From: Xestospongia muta | Taxonomy: Eukaryota; Porifera; Demospongiae; Haplosclerida; Petrosiidae | NCBI GenBank assembly: GCA_963693285.1 | Contig: OY848924.1 | Location: 6,035,842-6,099,841, forward strand | Length of the DNA stretch: 64,000 nucleotides | Reading direction: 5' to 3' | In this document: positions 31,997 to 42,849 of the stretch, one piece after another | Numbering within the stretch: position 1 is the first letter of the stretch | How the letters are laid out: each line of letters begins with the position of its first letter | The notes under the pieces: generated by a model | Told to the model about the DNA's origin: nothing | Seen by the model: the letters and a program-made list of their open reading frames with translations, nothing else | The model's database searches: none | Program-made: the position numbers and the translations under genes

Positions 31997-33743
31997 TTAG
32001 TTTTTCATAATTTCAATGTCTTGTAATAACTGCAAAAATAATTGGAGTACTTCATTTGGTGTGGTGGGTGTACTAATAATTTCATCAAGTTTAAACTTGT
32101 CAGCATAGACTCTAAATTTATCTGAGACTAAAGATGATTTGTGTCCATAATTATTTTCTGCATACTGTAACAATGCATAATCAAGTATGCATTTATAGTC
32201 TGTGGTTCCTAGTTTAAGTTTTAAATTTACTATGACTGAAACATATAACACTCACCATATTGTTCTGGTAAAAAATAAAGTATCTCAGGAATTCCACCTA
32301 TAGTTTCACAATATTTGCTTTTTCTAATATAGTGATGATTCCAGTCATTCACAAGAACATCTAGTTCCTTCTCAATTATTGGTCCAAAGCAATAGCATTA
32401 TGTCTCACTATAAATTGAACAAAATGTGTTTGAGTAATGCTAAGTATTTAGCATTATGAACTCACAGTGTGTATTCCAAAGAATCATCAAAGCAGCCATT
32501 GATTTGCAAATCCTGGCAATTTATTATGATGAATTATAGCTCCTCCATATGCAAGATTTAGCTTACATGGAAAAATTGGATCCACCAGTCAGTCAATCTG
32601 CATCTCAAGAAGGCCCACCAAGCTTCAATTCTCTATATAATTAGCAATGTTTTTAAGTTTTATTTAAAGTATTTACCTGATTAGAGCTAGATCGACCATA
32701 TCTAAAACTCATTTCAGCAGACAAGCTATCATTATGAATACTTCTTAATGTTGGTTGAACAAAGGCAATTATTGAGTTTTCTGTACCTCTGTCAGCTCTT
32801 ACTACTCTAGGAAGACCTAAATATGTTATCAATTTATATATATTATAGTTTATTTCATAACTTATACCATTAATTGCTTTTACTGTATCTAAATAGTACT
32901 GTGCAATAATGTGTGGATCATTGTTAGTACTTGCACATTTCATCCACATAATTCTTCTTGAGTACCTATGTTAAAAAATTTAAAAATAAAGGAATCATGA
33001 ATGTCAGCAACATACCCATCAATGCAGCCATGAATAGTGATACCAAATGGTTTTAATTTATCATAGCCATCACAGTGCCAAATAAAATTTGGACCCTAAA
33101 GTTTTTATAAATTATATTGAAATATGGCAAATAGTTTACTTACCTTACTACGATATATCCTTCTTTTCAATCTCTGCCTACTCCTTTCTTGGGAACCTTC
33201 CGGATCCATTAAAGGTAACAAAACCATGACTGTATCTCTATAATATTATATGATCTGTAATAGCTACAATGGACATATATAAGGTATAATCTTCTGACAT
33301 TTAACTGATGAGTAATGCGCAATCGGTTCCACATATATCTATATCCCAATAATCCACCAGAAAATTGTAATTCTTTCTTATAATAGAATAACTGCTTTAA
33401 CATTTTAAGTATATAACTATATTATTGCTTATACCTGAATGGTATCACATATTTTCATAATAGATGACTCTTCTGACTTTTGGCTGACACCTAATTTGGC
33501 TCTAATCCTTCTTATATGTCTCTTAGTGATAGAGTAGCCAAATTTTCCTGTCAGTATTTTTTCTATTGAATTAGTAGAAAGTCCACACATAGCAAAATAA
33601 TGTATTAACTCATCTCTTGAAAATTCAGAGGAATTCATAAGAGGAGACATAGGAATGCCACTGACATCTCTTGAAAATTCAGATGAATTCATAAGAGGAG
33701 ATATAGGAATACCACTAAAAATAGCAAGCTCTGTACTAGCCAT
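31997..33743 (-). pseudogene. DDE integrase-type transposase of the 30188-34033 element (damaged)
   Basis: Minus strand, several exons. The start is at about 33743 (MASTELAIFSGIPISPLMNS). A 17-residue segment is repeated in tandem (GIPISPLMNSSEFSRD), followed by a helix-turn-helix region (SITKRHIRRIRAKLG). The integrase lead-in FSGGLLGYRYMWNRLRI lies near 33340. The core keeps all three catalytic acids: HCDGYDK near 33085, VVRADRGTEN near 32810, and RIEAWWAFLRC near 32620. The 3' exon 32235-31997 encodes KFKLDEIISTPTTPNEV and a helical end. The region 32260-32600 has stops, so the copy is probably dead. The WHCDG / DRGTEN / RIExWW set is typical of the integrase-core proteins that are abundant in sponges, cnidarians and fish. 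Confidence 0.75.
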
Positions 33744-34266
33744 TTTATAAAAATAAAAATGTATAAGCACATGTTAAAAATGGAAATTTGAAATAAGAAA
33801 GTCTAATAAAAATTAGAAATGGCCCACGTGCCAAAAATGGAATAGGGAATAAGGAATTGGAACTCACCGACTTGGTAGTTAATTGGAATAGAAACCTATC
33901 AATTAAGTCTTTGAAACCCATCAACTGGGTCTTTAATTGGAATTTTCAAATACACGAAGCTGCGCGGAAGAATTTGGAAATAGGAATAAGAAATTGGAAA
34001 TAGGAATAAGAATGTCCGTCTGCGGCTTCCGTAAAAAACACATCAATTTTGAACTTCAACTGTTTCCCGCCTGTACCGTTTATTCTTATTTTAAAAATAT
34101 CAATTAAAAGATTGAAATTTGGACTCTACAACAGCGTGTTTTTCATAACAAGATTTGTTGTGTTTTCTTTTGTAAAAAAATCATTTTACTTCCTGTTTGT
34201 CGGCAACCATTAGGTAAAATACTGTGCTTGCATTGATAGATGATAATTTTACTATATAGGTTAAAA

Positions 34267-34382
34267 ATGCATAATTCTTGCTGTATTTGTAGATTAACAA
34301 AAGGAAAAGAAAAGGAGATATTAATGTTTCGTTTTCCTAGTAATGAAACCAAGTGTCAATCATGGCTAGCAGCTTTTGACTG
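34267..34382 (+). pseudogene. THAP-type zinc-finger N-terminal fragment
   Basis: The plus strand reads MHNSCCICRLTKGKEKEILM and FRFPSNETKCQSWLAAFDW. The CxxC start, FRFP and the following W match the first half of a THAP DNA-binding domain, as found in P-element-type transposases. The frame stops soon after, and the second Cys-His pair is not seen. It lies between the Gypsy gag and pol pieces, next to the transposon's right end. Confidence 0.55.
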
Positions 34383-34399
34383 GAAAAAGGTCATACACA

Positions 34400-34960
34400 T
34401 TAATACATTGTTGCTGTGGAGACAATGAAGGAGGTAATAGGATTAATGTTTTGGTAGAAAGGGGCGAGTCTTGTAATATGGAATGCATGGCTTGACCTTT
34501 TGAGGTCTTCTTTGATACCTTCTTTGTTATACTCCAATACGTCTTTATAATATGGTCAACTTTGCCACAATTATGACATTCGGCATGTGTAAAATGACAC
34601 GTACTTGTGAGATGATTGTTACCACATTGATAAGATGACGACATTGTACCATTGCAGTGGTTGCCAATTGTTTCTGTAAGTCATTTATATCCCAAAATCT
34701 ATTGCCTGTGCAATCTCAAGAGCTTTTTTATATGTTAGGTCCATTTCTTGTAGTAGACGCCATTGTATGCAGTTATCATTGATGCTGCACACAAGTCAGT
34801 CTTATACCATTTCATTTGGTTGGTCTCCAAATCCACAGTTAAAGCTTTAAGTTCAGCAAGGTAAGTTGCAACAGATTCACCACATTTGCAAGGTCTAGTG
34901 TTAAATTTAAAATGTTGGACAATGACAGAGGGAGGAGGACTAAAATGATCTACCAGAAGC
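34400..34960 (-). mobile_element. Gypsy gag fragment with zinc knuckles
   Basis: On the minus strand, VQHFKFNTRPCKCGESVATY and LAELKALTVDLE are the gag matrix/capsid-like lead. Then come YQCGNNHLTSTCHFTHAECH and NCGKVDHI, giving one full and one degraded zinc knuckle. The frame has several stops. The orientation matches the pol piece at 29410-30180, so both probably come from one interrupted Gypsy copy. Confidence 0.75.
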
Positions 34961-36605
34961 CATTGAGAAGGATATAATCATGACTTCCCAAATATTAGCT
35001 GAAATAGGTTTTGCTGTGTCGAGAGATTTGGTTGAAGTTGTAGTCAGAGAATATGTAACAAAAACTAGCATCACAACACCTTTTACTAATGGCATTCCTG
35101 GCATGCAGGGATTGGTAGGAGAGGTTTTTAAAACACTGGCTAGAACTAGCAGAATGAAAACCATAACATCTAAGTAAGAAGAGAGCTGCAGCAGCCAATT
35201 TCAACACCATCACCTCTTTCTTTGAGAGATTCAAAAAAAGAGATTGAGTCTGCTGGATTTAATTCAGGGAGTGAAGATATAGCTATATGTCTTTGGAATT
35301 GTGATGAGACAGCATTTTACACAGATAATCACCTCAAAAAAAGTCTTGTGTAAAAGAGGTATGAAATGTCTTCATGAGGTTGGTGGAATGTCAGGTCGTG
35401 AATATATTACTGTCCACATCTGTGCCTGTGCAAATAGTGAACGACTCCCACCATTATTCTGTACAAAAGCAAAAACATGTACAGAAGATGAATGGGTGGA
35501 GGTCCTACTGGTACTCTCTTTGGTATTTCTGAATCAGGCTGGATGGATGCAGAGAATTTTATATCTTGGTTTAAAAAGCTCTTTATTCCAGCTGTTTAAC
35601 ATCTGACAGCTACAGCACCAGTCTTTCTTCTTTTTGATGGCCATCATTCCCATATTAGTCTCAACCTCATTCACACAGTCAAAGAAAGCAATATCATTCT
35701 ATTTTGTCTTCCTCCAAATTGTACTCATGTTCTCCAACCTTTAGATGTTGGAACATTTGCTCCATTAAAAAAGGCATGGGGGCACATACTCAAGGCATGG
35801 AAGATGGAGACAAGAGCAAGCCACATATCAAAAGAGTCCTTCCCAAGGTTAATATCAAAGCTCTGGGATGTAGCAATGAAACCATCTCATGTCATTGGAG
35901 GATTCAAAGGAAGTGGAATCTTTTTTCTCAGCAAAGATAAGGTTCTTAGCCATCTTGAACCATCAACTCTATTTATAGACGGAGAAGATAAACCTACACT
36001 AAATCCAGTTATTTGTTCCAAATGTGGAGAGAAAGGTTCTGCCAGCCCCTTTGTCGGAGTACATCTGAAGGCTCATTTACAAGTCTTTTGCAGATTAAAC
36101 AATGTCCAAAAGATCGTAGTAAATCTCGAGTCAGAATTGAAGGAGAGGCAATAACATCTGATGAATTTATTCAAATTCTCAAAGAACAATCGTCCAAGAA
36201 AAAAACAGATCAACAGAAATCTAAGAAAGATGAAAGAGATCTAGATAACATAAAAGTTGAAACAGAGAATGAGGTGGATGAAAGTGACTTAGAAGGTAAG
36301 AATAACGTATTATCATGAATGCCAAATACTGACCCTGGTCTGACAGGAAGGTCTTTAGACTTGTACACAATAAAACATGTAAATCATTTAGATGTAAATT
36401 AAAGTGTGTGTTTATATTTCACATGCACATGACATGTAGATGATGAAAACTGTTCAGAGTGTGGAGTGAACTATTGGGAAGATGATGAGCAACAACAAGA
36501 CATGGTGAGATGTGGCAGAGAGGGATGTAGAAGATGGTATCACTATTGTTGTGCAGGCTACAGAAGAATGCCTAGTAAAGAGTTTTTTTGTAAGTATTGT
36601 AAATA
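34950..36605 (+). pseudogene. pogo/Tigger-type DDE transposase with C-terminal PHD finger, frameshifted
   Basis: Frame pieces in order: second helix-turn-helix region (QILAEIGFAVSRDLVEVVV); D1 in WNCDETAFYTD near 35292; KKVLCKRGMKCLHEVGG and GREYITVHICACANSERLPP; then GISESGWMDAENFISWFKKL; D2 in FLFFDGHHSHIS near 35629; D3 in PPNCTHVLQPLDVGTFAPLK near 35740; the tail SHVIGGFKGSGIFFLS; a charged linker rich in Lys, Glu and Asp; and, after an intron, DDENCSECGVNYWEDDE then VRCGREGCRRWYHYCC and FFCKYCK before the stop at 36605. The last block is a C4HC3 PHD finger. The catalytic acids remain, but at least three frame changes show the copy is dead. Its N-terminal HTH may be the fragment at 29304. 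Confidence 0.82.
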
Positions 36606-37319
36606 GATATCAAGGCCAGTTATTTGCTTCTTTGTAAGTTTATATGTCATTATACTATGTTATATTTTATCTCAAAGCATCCATTTCTTTGTATATTTTA
36701 TTAACCATTTTAAAGTTGTCATGTTGTGTCTCAAGTTATGAACATATTAAGCAAATTAGTCCCAATGTATTTTAATTTATGATATTCAACAATAATATAA
36801 CGACAAAAACTCACTTAAGGTTTTTTCGACTTACATGTGACCAAACAATGTTTTGTCTTCCATGAGAGAGCCAAAAATACATCTTTAATTCTAAATAGCA
36901 CACTCTGTACACCTACATCACGTGTACGAAATTGCCACCCACTACTAAAATTACCAAATATTATGTTATAGATTTTTGGCATCCACTGTTTTTAATATTA
37001 GCTAACGTTGAGACCTGTAAACTCTACTGAAGAATCTACAGTAACCGGACTTTTGAATGGTGTCTTGATTGCGTTATTCACAACTATATGGCAAGTTATC
37101 TGAGGTACAAAATGTTCCCAGATCGAAAGTTTGTCCGTAATTCAGCACGCCTACCTTATCTAGCTTGTCACCCGTGGTGATCAGTCAGGATCCACTCCTT
37201 CCCTATCGGATCCAATAACGACATCTCTTAAGGATTCTGTGCCTACCTCGCCACAGCCTCTGAGGAGAAGCATAAGTCAGTCATCCACCCCATCACCGTG
37301 TGGGGTGTCACCGTCTTTA

Positions 37320-37556
37320 ATTTGATTCATAGACATGCCTTTCATAAGGGGCCTTTCGTGGCTTCCCTCAGGTATTCCATTAGAATGTGTATGTGAAAGA
37401 ATTTCTTCGTCGAACATCCCCTCTCGTGTACTAGAGGGGATTTTCCAACTATACGCCACAATGAGATCCATGATCTGACAGCCTCCTTGCTGACGGAGGT
37501 CTGTTCAAATGTTGTCACTGAAATCGTGAAGTCCTCAAGGGTGAACAAAAACAAAT
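37320..37556 (+). mobile_element. retroelement 3' fragment (same family as 43795-45260)
   Basis: The plus strand, across a stop, reads FFVEHPLSCTRGDFPTIRHN then EIHDLTASLLTEVCSNVVTE. This matches the Cys-rich C-terminal domain following the reverse transcriptase in the longer copy at 44603-44932. The flanks 36606-37319 and 37557-37715 hold no gene I recognise. Confidence 0.65.
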
Positions 37557-37715
37557 GTCAACTTCAGAATAGTTATATATATTACACTACAAAAAAAGAA
37601 ACATATAAGTCACACATTATAATTACATCAACATGTTAACATAACCACAAAGATTAATAGTAAGTTACAAGAACATTATTAGTGTTCTAAGATAGATTTC
37701 AAAAGCAACTAATTA

Positions 37716-38936
37716 TTAAAATCTATTGAATTTTGGCCAATTATTATGATTGTTTTCCTGTGGCCCAAGTATAGTAATTAGTATAGTGATGATAGAACTT
37801 CCAACAATTGTAGCAACAGCAAAGGCAGAAAACACCTATGAAAAAATAAAATTTTAAAATTTTGATTTTATAAGTAAGTTTTGCTAATCAATCTCTTTTC
37901 TTAAAAACAATAATATAGACATTCTCTTGATTTATATTTTATTGTTATCAATAATATATATATAGATTGACAAATAATGTCATGCATACTATGATAGTTA
38001 TTATACATATTTTAGTGCTATTGTAGATGTGATGATGGTAAATCTTACTTTAACATTTGCATGTTCCACTGTAAAAATTGATTGGTTAATTTGGTCAATA
38101 TATACTAGGTTACATGTAGCAAACGTCATATACTGTTTTGATTATGAGAGTAGCAAATTATTAGAACTATGACAATTTCTTTTATAATGGACCAGCTGTT
38201 ACTATGCATAAAATGCTGTAGGAATCATTGCTGTCAAAACGTCTATGTATTAGTTAAAACAACAAACAGTTAGCATCTTCATGTATGCCTTTAATTTTGC
38301 ACAAAATAACAAAATTTATTCTGTTATACTTACAACTGATGCTGTGACTTGTTTCCCGTAGTCATACCCAGTAGTACAGTGAATGCTACTACCTGCTGCC
38401 TTAGCTCTAAAAAGTTTGAAGTGAAATATTCAATAAGTGATTACTGAACTGATGATAATTATAAACTTACAAGTCATTAAGTGTATCACATGTCACTCCC
38501 CATCCAGAACTAAGTATTATTGCAACAATTAAAGCAAATATACCAGAGAACAACAGGATCAAAATCTCCACAATTAAAATTATTTTGTTTCTGCAAAATA
38601 TATATATACACAGTACTTCGTCAGTCACTTCTTTATACAAACTCACCCCATTAGTCCACCTACAAGTTTGACAATACTTAGTATAACCAAAACTACCAAA
38701 CCTAGAGCAGCCAGAACTTCACCAACGATGGAGAAAATGCAGACGGAGTTACTAGCATAAGTAGAGTCTTTTTTAATATACAAAAAGCAAATGTCGCCAA
38801 TCCCAGCTGCATTCAGTTCGTCATTACCATGCCTATATGCATTGCCAAAAAGCCCTGCAGCAATCACCAGAAAAATAATGGTCAAGATATATATTGCTAT
38901 AGCAATTATCTGCAAAAGTAGTTTAATTTGAGCCAT
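37716..38936 (-). CDS. TMEM179-like four-helix membrane protein, copy 2
   Basis: Same four-exon layout as copy 1. Exon 1 runs from 38936 to about 38647 (MAQIKLLLQIIAIAIYILTI; GDICFLYIKKDSTYASNSVC). Exon 2 lies near 38590-38472, exon 3 near 38410-38335 (SSIHCTTGYDYGKQVTASV) and exon 4 near 37835-37716. The C-terminus reads PQENNHNNWPKFNRF, keeping the tail that copy 1 has lost. Splice signals are intact. The 5' flank is disrupted by a TIR element at about 39020-40107. Confidence 0.65.
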
Positions 38937-39019
38937 TGTGATCGTAGTCTGCTAGCTGGCGATAATCACAATACAATTGAGGAGTATATATATACTGGTA
39001 CGACGGTTGAATGGGTTGA

Positions 39020-40107
39020 TATCGTCTTGTCCCCAGACTTACTCGCAAGCTAAAGTAGGTTTGGTCACAAGGGTTGACTTTTGTGTCTCCAGTAAGGAAT
39101 GTGGCGCGGGTGTTGGTATGTAATTAGAGGTAGTGTGAAATATGAATATCATCAAATTGAAGTGTTAAAGCAGATTTCACGGAGTAAGAGCTAGACTATA
39201 CTCTGTCCGAGTTGAGTTGAGCCCTTCATTAAAAAAAAGGTGTTGTATGTATGGAATGTAAGGTCAGGTATTTTCTCACCTACTTTATCAACTTAGCACT
39301 GAAGTATATTTTAATATTATCCATTACTTTTTCACGTGAATGTCATGCGAACAGACCACGTTTTCCACGTGTTTGTGAAGATACAAGGGGAAGAGACTGA
39401 GGTTACAGACAAAGTAAAGGAGGTTGTTGCAAATGTCTATGACTATTTCGAGGAACTCCACAGGCGTCAACGTACTCAAGGACCTCTTAAAGAAACTGCT
39501 GATGCCACAGGAGTTTCACGTGCCAGCATCATTTGTTAAAAGGTTTTTTTTAGAACCACGATGGCTTTATCTGCCTTAAATCGCAAAAGACAATATCTTA
39601 TTATTATTTTAATAGTAATAATTATTATAATAGAACGTTTGTTCATATAATTACAACCGTAATTTTGAATTGCCACGTGACACAGCTGACTTCTCAACGT
39701 GAAAAGTGTTATTGGAAGGTGTGGAATTTGAAGTATGACGAAGGTATGCCATTGAAAATGTATGGAGTTTATAGTTTGCTACTTTCTCGTAGCACTAGAG
39801 AGCCAAATTTTATATATAAATAGCGCATTTGCAAGCTGAATCGATTGGTGCAAGTTCCATGCGGATAGCACGTAAAACGGCAAAGTTATTTACATGTCTG
39901 GGTAGCTCAACTCAACTCGGACAGAGTATAGAAGAGTAGCCGTACATCTACTTTCATACTTACATAATTCAATTTGATGATATTCATGTTTCACTCTACC
40001 TCTAATTGCATACCAACACCCGCGCCACATTCCTTACTGGAGACACAAAAGTCAAGCCTTGTGACCAGACCTACTTTAGCTTGCGAGTAGGTCTGGGAAC
40101 GAGACTA
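39020..40107. mobile_element. TIR element with ~200-bp inverted repeats, upstream of TMEM179-like copy 2
   Basis: The left arm begins near 39024 (GTCTTGTCCCCAGACTTACT). The right arm read backwards from 40107 is TAGTCTCGTTCCCAGACCTA. The arms stay matched for about 190-200 bp, including GGAATGTGGCGCGGGTGTTG and the inner ACTCTGTCCGAGTTGAGTTG. A GGTTGAT sequence abuts both ends, so an 8-9-bp target duplication is plausible but not clean. Inside, 39336-39539 encodes a helix-turn-helix-like piece (ETADATGVSRASI) resembling a transposase N-terminus. The related promoter of copy 3 (46980-47040) lacks this insertion. Confidence 0.78.
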
Positions 40108-40375
40108 CGGTTGATGTTGCTAGAGATTGACGTCTATTTAATGAAAATCAAATATCTACTAGAAATTGTGGGCGAGTAAGTAAATATGATAACCAAGTAA
40201 TACGATAAGAAGAGTACGATTGCCATCCGTTTTTTTGACGAATACTGCAATGGGCGTGGCTACCACCCACAAAGTATTAATTTTCACGAATTTTATTATT
40301 TTTAAAACATTTTTTCTTTGGATTACAGTCTAAAATATTGACATAGATAGTTCTCAGTATCTGTATGAATGCAAC

Positions 40376-40711
40376 CTAAGTGCACCCATAACATACAGCC
40401 AACACATAGAGGCCTTCACGTGACGTCACGATCATGTGATTTAAAGGGTAACTGAAATGCGTTAATAGTGGAATGTCCTCATATCTTCTATAATATTCAA
40501 AGACAATAGCAAATGGGAGAACCTGAAATATAAGAGATTTGCCATATCCAGTTTGCAAAGAAATAAAACATTGATTTCCCTCTAAAATTTTTAATATAAC
40601 CTTTTTCTGTTCGTCCTTTAGACAGTCATGAGCCATTTGAAGACAGTCTTTCACATGGCAGTTGTAATAACAGTTTATAACCACTACGTAAACATTGCGG
40701 TACTGCCCCAC
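40376..40711 (-). pseudogene. RecQ-like helicase fragment
   Basis: The minus strand encodes LKDEQKKVILKILEGNQCFI then SLQTGYGKSLIFQVLPFA. This is motif 0 (the incoming Q region) and a Walker A (TGYGKS) in the RecQ/SF2 arrangement. The frame then degenerates and ends; motifs Ia to VI are missing. It lies inside the 40218-42845 element. A similar piece is inside the 5670-6372 element. Confidence 0.7.
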
Positions 40712-41735
40712 AGTCTACTCATTCCAATGGGGCAGTAAGCTTAGTTCGCTTCTAGACCCTCCTCCGCCTGTCACCTTATTAAAAAGGAAGAGGATCCTGT
40801 TCACTAGATTAGGTAAATAGTTGCTGTGTTTTTGGGTGCCACACCTGAAAAATGGTTATGAAAAGCAATTAGATATGATCGACCAAAGAAGAAGAAACTA
40901 GCTAGTTTGGAAGAAGAGGCAAATGATGTGGATGTAGAGACAAGTATTGCAGATATGGGTGACATAGTGGAAACTGGTGTTGCATGCTAGACAAATATAG
41001 AGATGGTAGACATTGCATGCAAAACTGACATTGAGTTATTGTCAATGGATATAGAGCAGAAGCAACTTCTAGAAGATAATGAACTGTTTCCAGTAGATTC
41101 ACTCAGAAATGACAACCAGAAGCAAAAATTTTACACAGGCACACCCTGAATGTAGAATAGTAGTCTAAGTAACTATCACTTGTGCCTCCATCAGAGAAAA
41201 TAGGTTGACTCACTCTCATCAGTTGCTAATACACCAACAATATAGAATCATCAGCAGACACATTATCAAGTTCTACAAGTGTGTCTAATAGGTCTTGATT
41301 GTTGGTAGCTGAGCCTTAATCACTTTTCAAAGAATGAACAAGATGTGTGTATTTACACACTGTATAGTGAACAGCATAATCTATGCATGAGCATACGTAC
41401 ATGTGTACACATGCACCACAGGTAATACATTTCATTTGATAATCACAGAAGTTTTTGATTAACTGTACACTGTACTTCACATTTTTCTCTGTTGATGATT
41501 CAACTTGCCATATATCTTGTTGATCTGGTATTAACTAAGCTCCTTTATCTCTCATATATATTTCCCTATGCATATACATTTCCCTCCAAACTTGGTCATC
41601 GTATCCCTTTGGTATTCGGTCTGAAATGCTAACAAAAAGTCATCTTTAGCCAAGTTGTTAGTATCATCACTTGCTTTTCATCTTGGTTCTTAAAAATAAA
41701 ATTGAATCATAAGCCATTTCTCGCATTTCAGTGAC

Positions 41736-42762
41736 TCAGGCTGAAACACTCTCATAATCATTGTGATGTTTTTCAATGCACTGTATATTTAGGTGACATT
41801 GGATATCGAGAACATCCCTATGAGATAGATGTTCTCTTTCAATATGTCCATGGATAGTATCACGAACATCATCTAAAATCTGCTCAATAGGTACACCTGC
41901 TTGGAGTTTAGAAGCAATACAGTTTTTCACTTCTACTGGAACTCAGAGATCAGAAGCTCTCGTTTGTGATAATGGTGATGACCATAATAGAAAACACTAA
42001 TTTTTCCAGAAACAGTATCTTGGGACAATTTTATATGTGCAGTGCAAAGCTCCCCTATCTTAGGTGTTCCTTGCACCTTAAGGGACCGTAAACCCTTTCC
42101 TCGTGATTCAAAGCTGCCAGAACGATTACAGTATAAATACGTTTTTACGATTTAGACCCTGCAAACTAGTTGCACTCCATTGAACAAATAAAGATCTCGA
42201 CTTCCTTTCTTCTTCTTTTTTCCATACCTCAAAGTCTTCCATATTTTCAAACAAGTACTTATTTACCTCAATTTTCTGTTTATGAAACTGCATGTTTTAA
42301 ATGATCAATGAGTTGTTGCAAGTTGTTAAACCTAAACAGATAGAGCTCATGTCATTGCTTTTTTACAATATGTATACCAGAAATTAGGCCATTGATGACC
42401 GCAATGTATTATAATCATTTCTGGACGTGTGTAAATAATTATACAGTGTATATCATATTTCATATATTAATTTTTATATAAACATAATTATATTACATAT
42501 CTAGATACATAATAGATTTGATAATGATATGATATGTATTTTTGACTAATTTTAGGGCGTCCGAACAGCCACGGCAAATGATCAGGCCTTTATCCAGCGA
42601 ATTTTCTTTAGACTCTTCAGGATGCTTCTTTTTTGTATGCTTACTAAGCGAACTTTGACAAGCAAAGGTTAAGGAACAGAACGAGTATGATCTCCTTATT
42701 GGTTGCTTTATTACACTTGCCATTACACTAGATACTGATATTATATATAGATTTTTGCTCAA
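41736..42762 (-). pseudogene. zinc-finger/transposase-like frames, decayed
   Basis: Minus-strand pieces: RSYSFCSLTFACQSSLSKHT then KKKHPEES, a C2H2-like finger (42493-42762); FNNLQQLIDHLKH and, across frame changes, NRSGSFESRGKGLRSLKVQG then GELCTAHIKLSQDT and FYYGHHHYH, a Cys/His-bearing region; then KNCIASKLQAGVPIEQILDD and VRDTIHGHIEREHLSHRDVL with IQCIEKHHNDYESV. The last set resembles the stretch upstream of the catalytic core in Mutator-like transposases with N-terminal zinc fingers. The core itself is missing. Assignment is from pattern memory. Confidence 0.55.
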
Positions 42763-42849
42763 GATATCGAACTTTTAACGACATTAATTGGTAATGGCCA
42801 CTTACGGAAATATCCGCCTAACGCTGAGTTTTACGGATGGCAAACGTAC

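Larger units (their letters stand above)
30182..34039. mobile_element. complete TIR DNA transposon with integrase-type transposase and accessory gene (IS3EU-like)
   Basis: The element spans 30188-34033 (3846 bp). The 5' end TACGGAAGCCTCAGACGGAC and the reverse complement of the 3' end, TACGGAAGCCGCAGACGGAC, are near-identical. Inverted similarity continues, with some drift, through TTCCTATTTC... and TTCGTGTATTTG for about 70 bp. A perfect 6-bp duplication AAAAAC flanks both ends (30182-30187 and 34034-34039). It carries two convergent genes: an accessory gene on plus (30400-31910) and a DDE integrase-type transposase on minus (33743-31997). The 6-bp duplication, TAC...GTA ends and retroviral-integrase-like core fit what I recall of the IS3EU superfamily; the name is inference. 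Confidence 0.88.
40214..42849 (-). mobile_element. TIR element encoding RecQ-like helicase and zinc-finger/transposase-like frames
   Basis: Boundaries 40218-42845 (2628 bp). The left end GATTGCCATCCGT and the reverse complement of the right end GTTTGCCATCCGT form short inverted repeats, flanked by GTAC on both sides (40214-40217, 42846-42849). The flanks are continuous in the duplicated segment upstream of TMEM179-like copy 3 (near 47115), which has no insert. Minus-strand frames run from the right end leftward: a zinc finger (about 42720), a transposase-like region (42200-41736) and a RecQ-like helicase piece (40711-40376). On plus, about 40860-41160 reads as an unrelated acidic fragment (DIELLSMDIEQKQLLEDNEL) of possible THAP-transposon origin, perhaps a nested insertion. 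Confidence 0.75.

Noticed and set aside
42493..42762. Considered as a host C2H2 zinc-finger gene
   Set aside because: It lies inside the 40218-42845 TIR element, next to its right end and in line with transposase-like frames, so it is better explained as element sequence.
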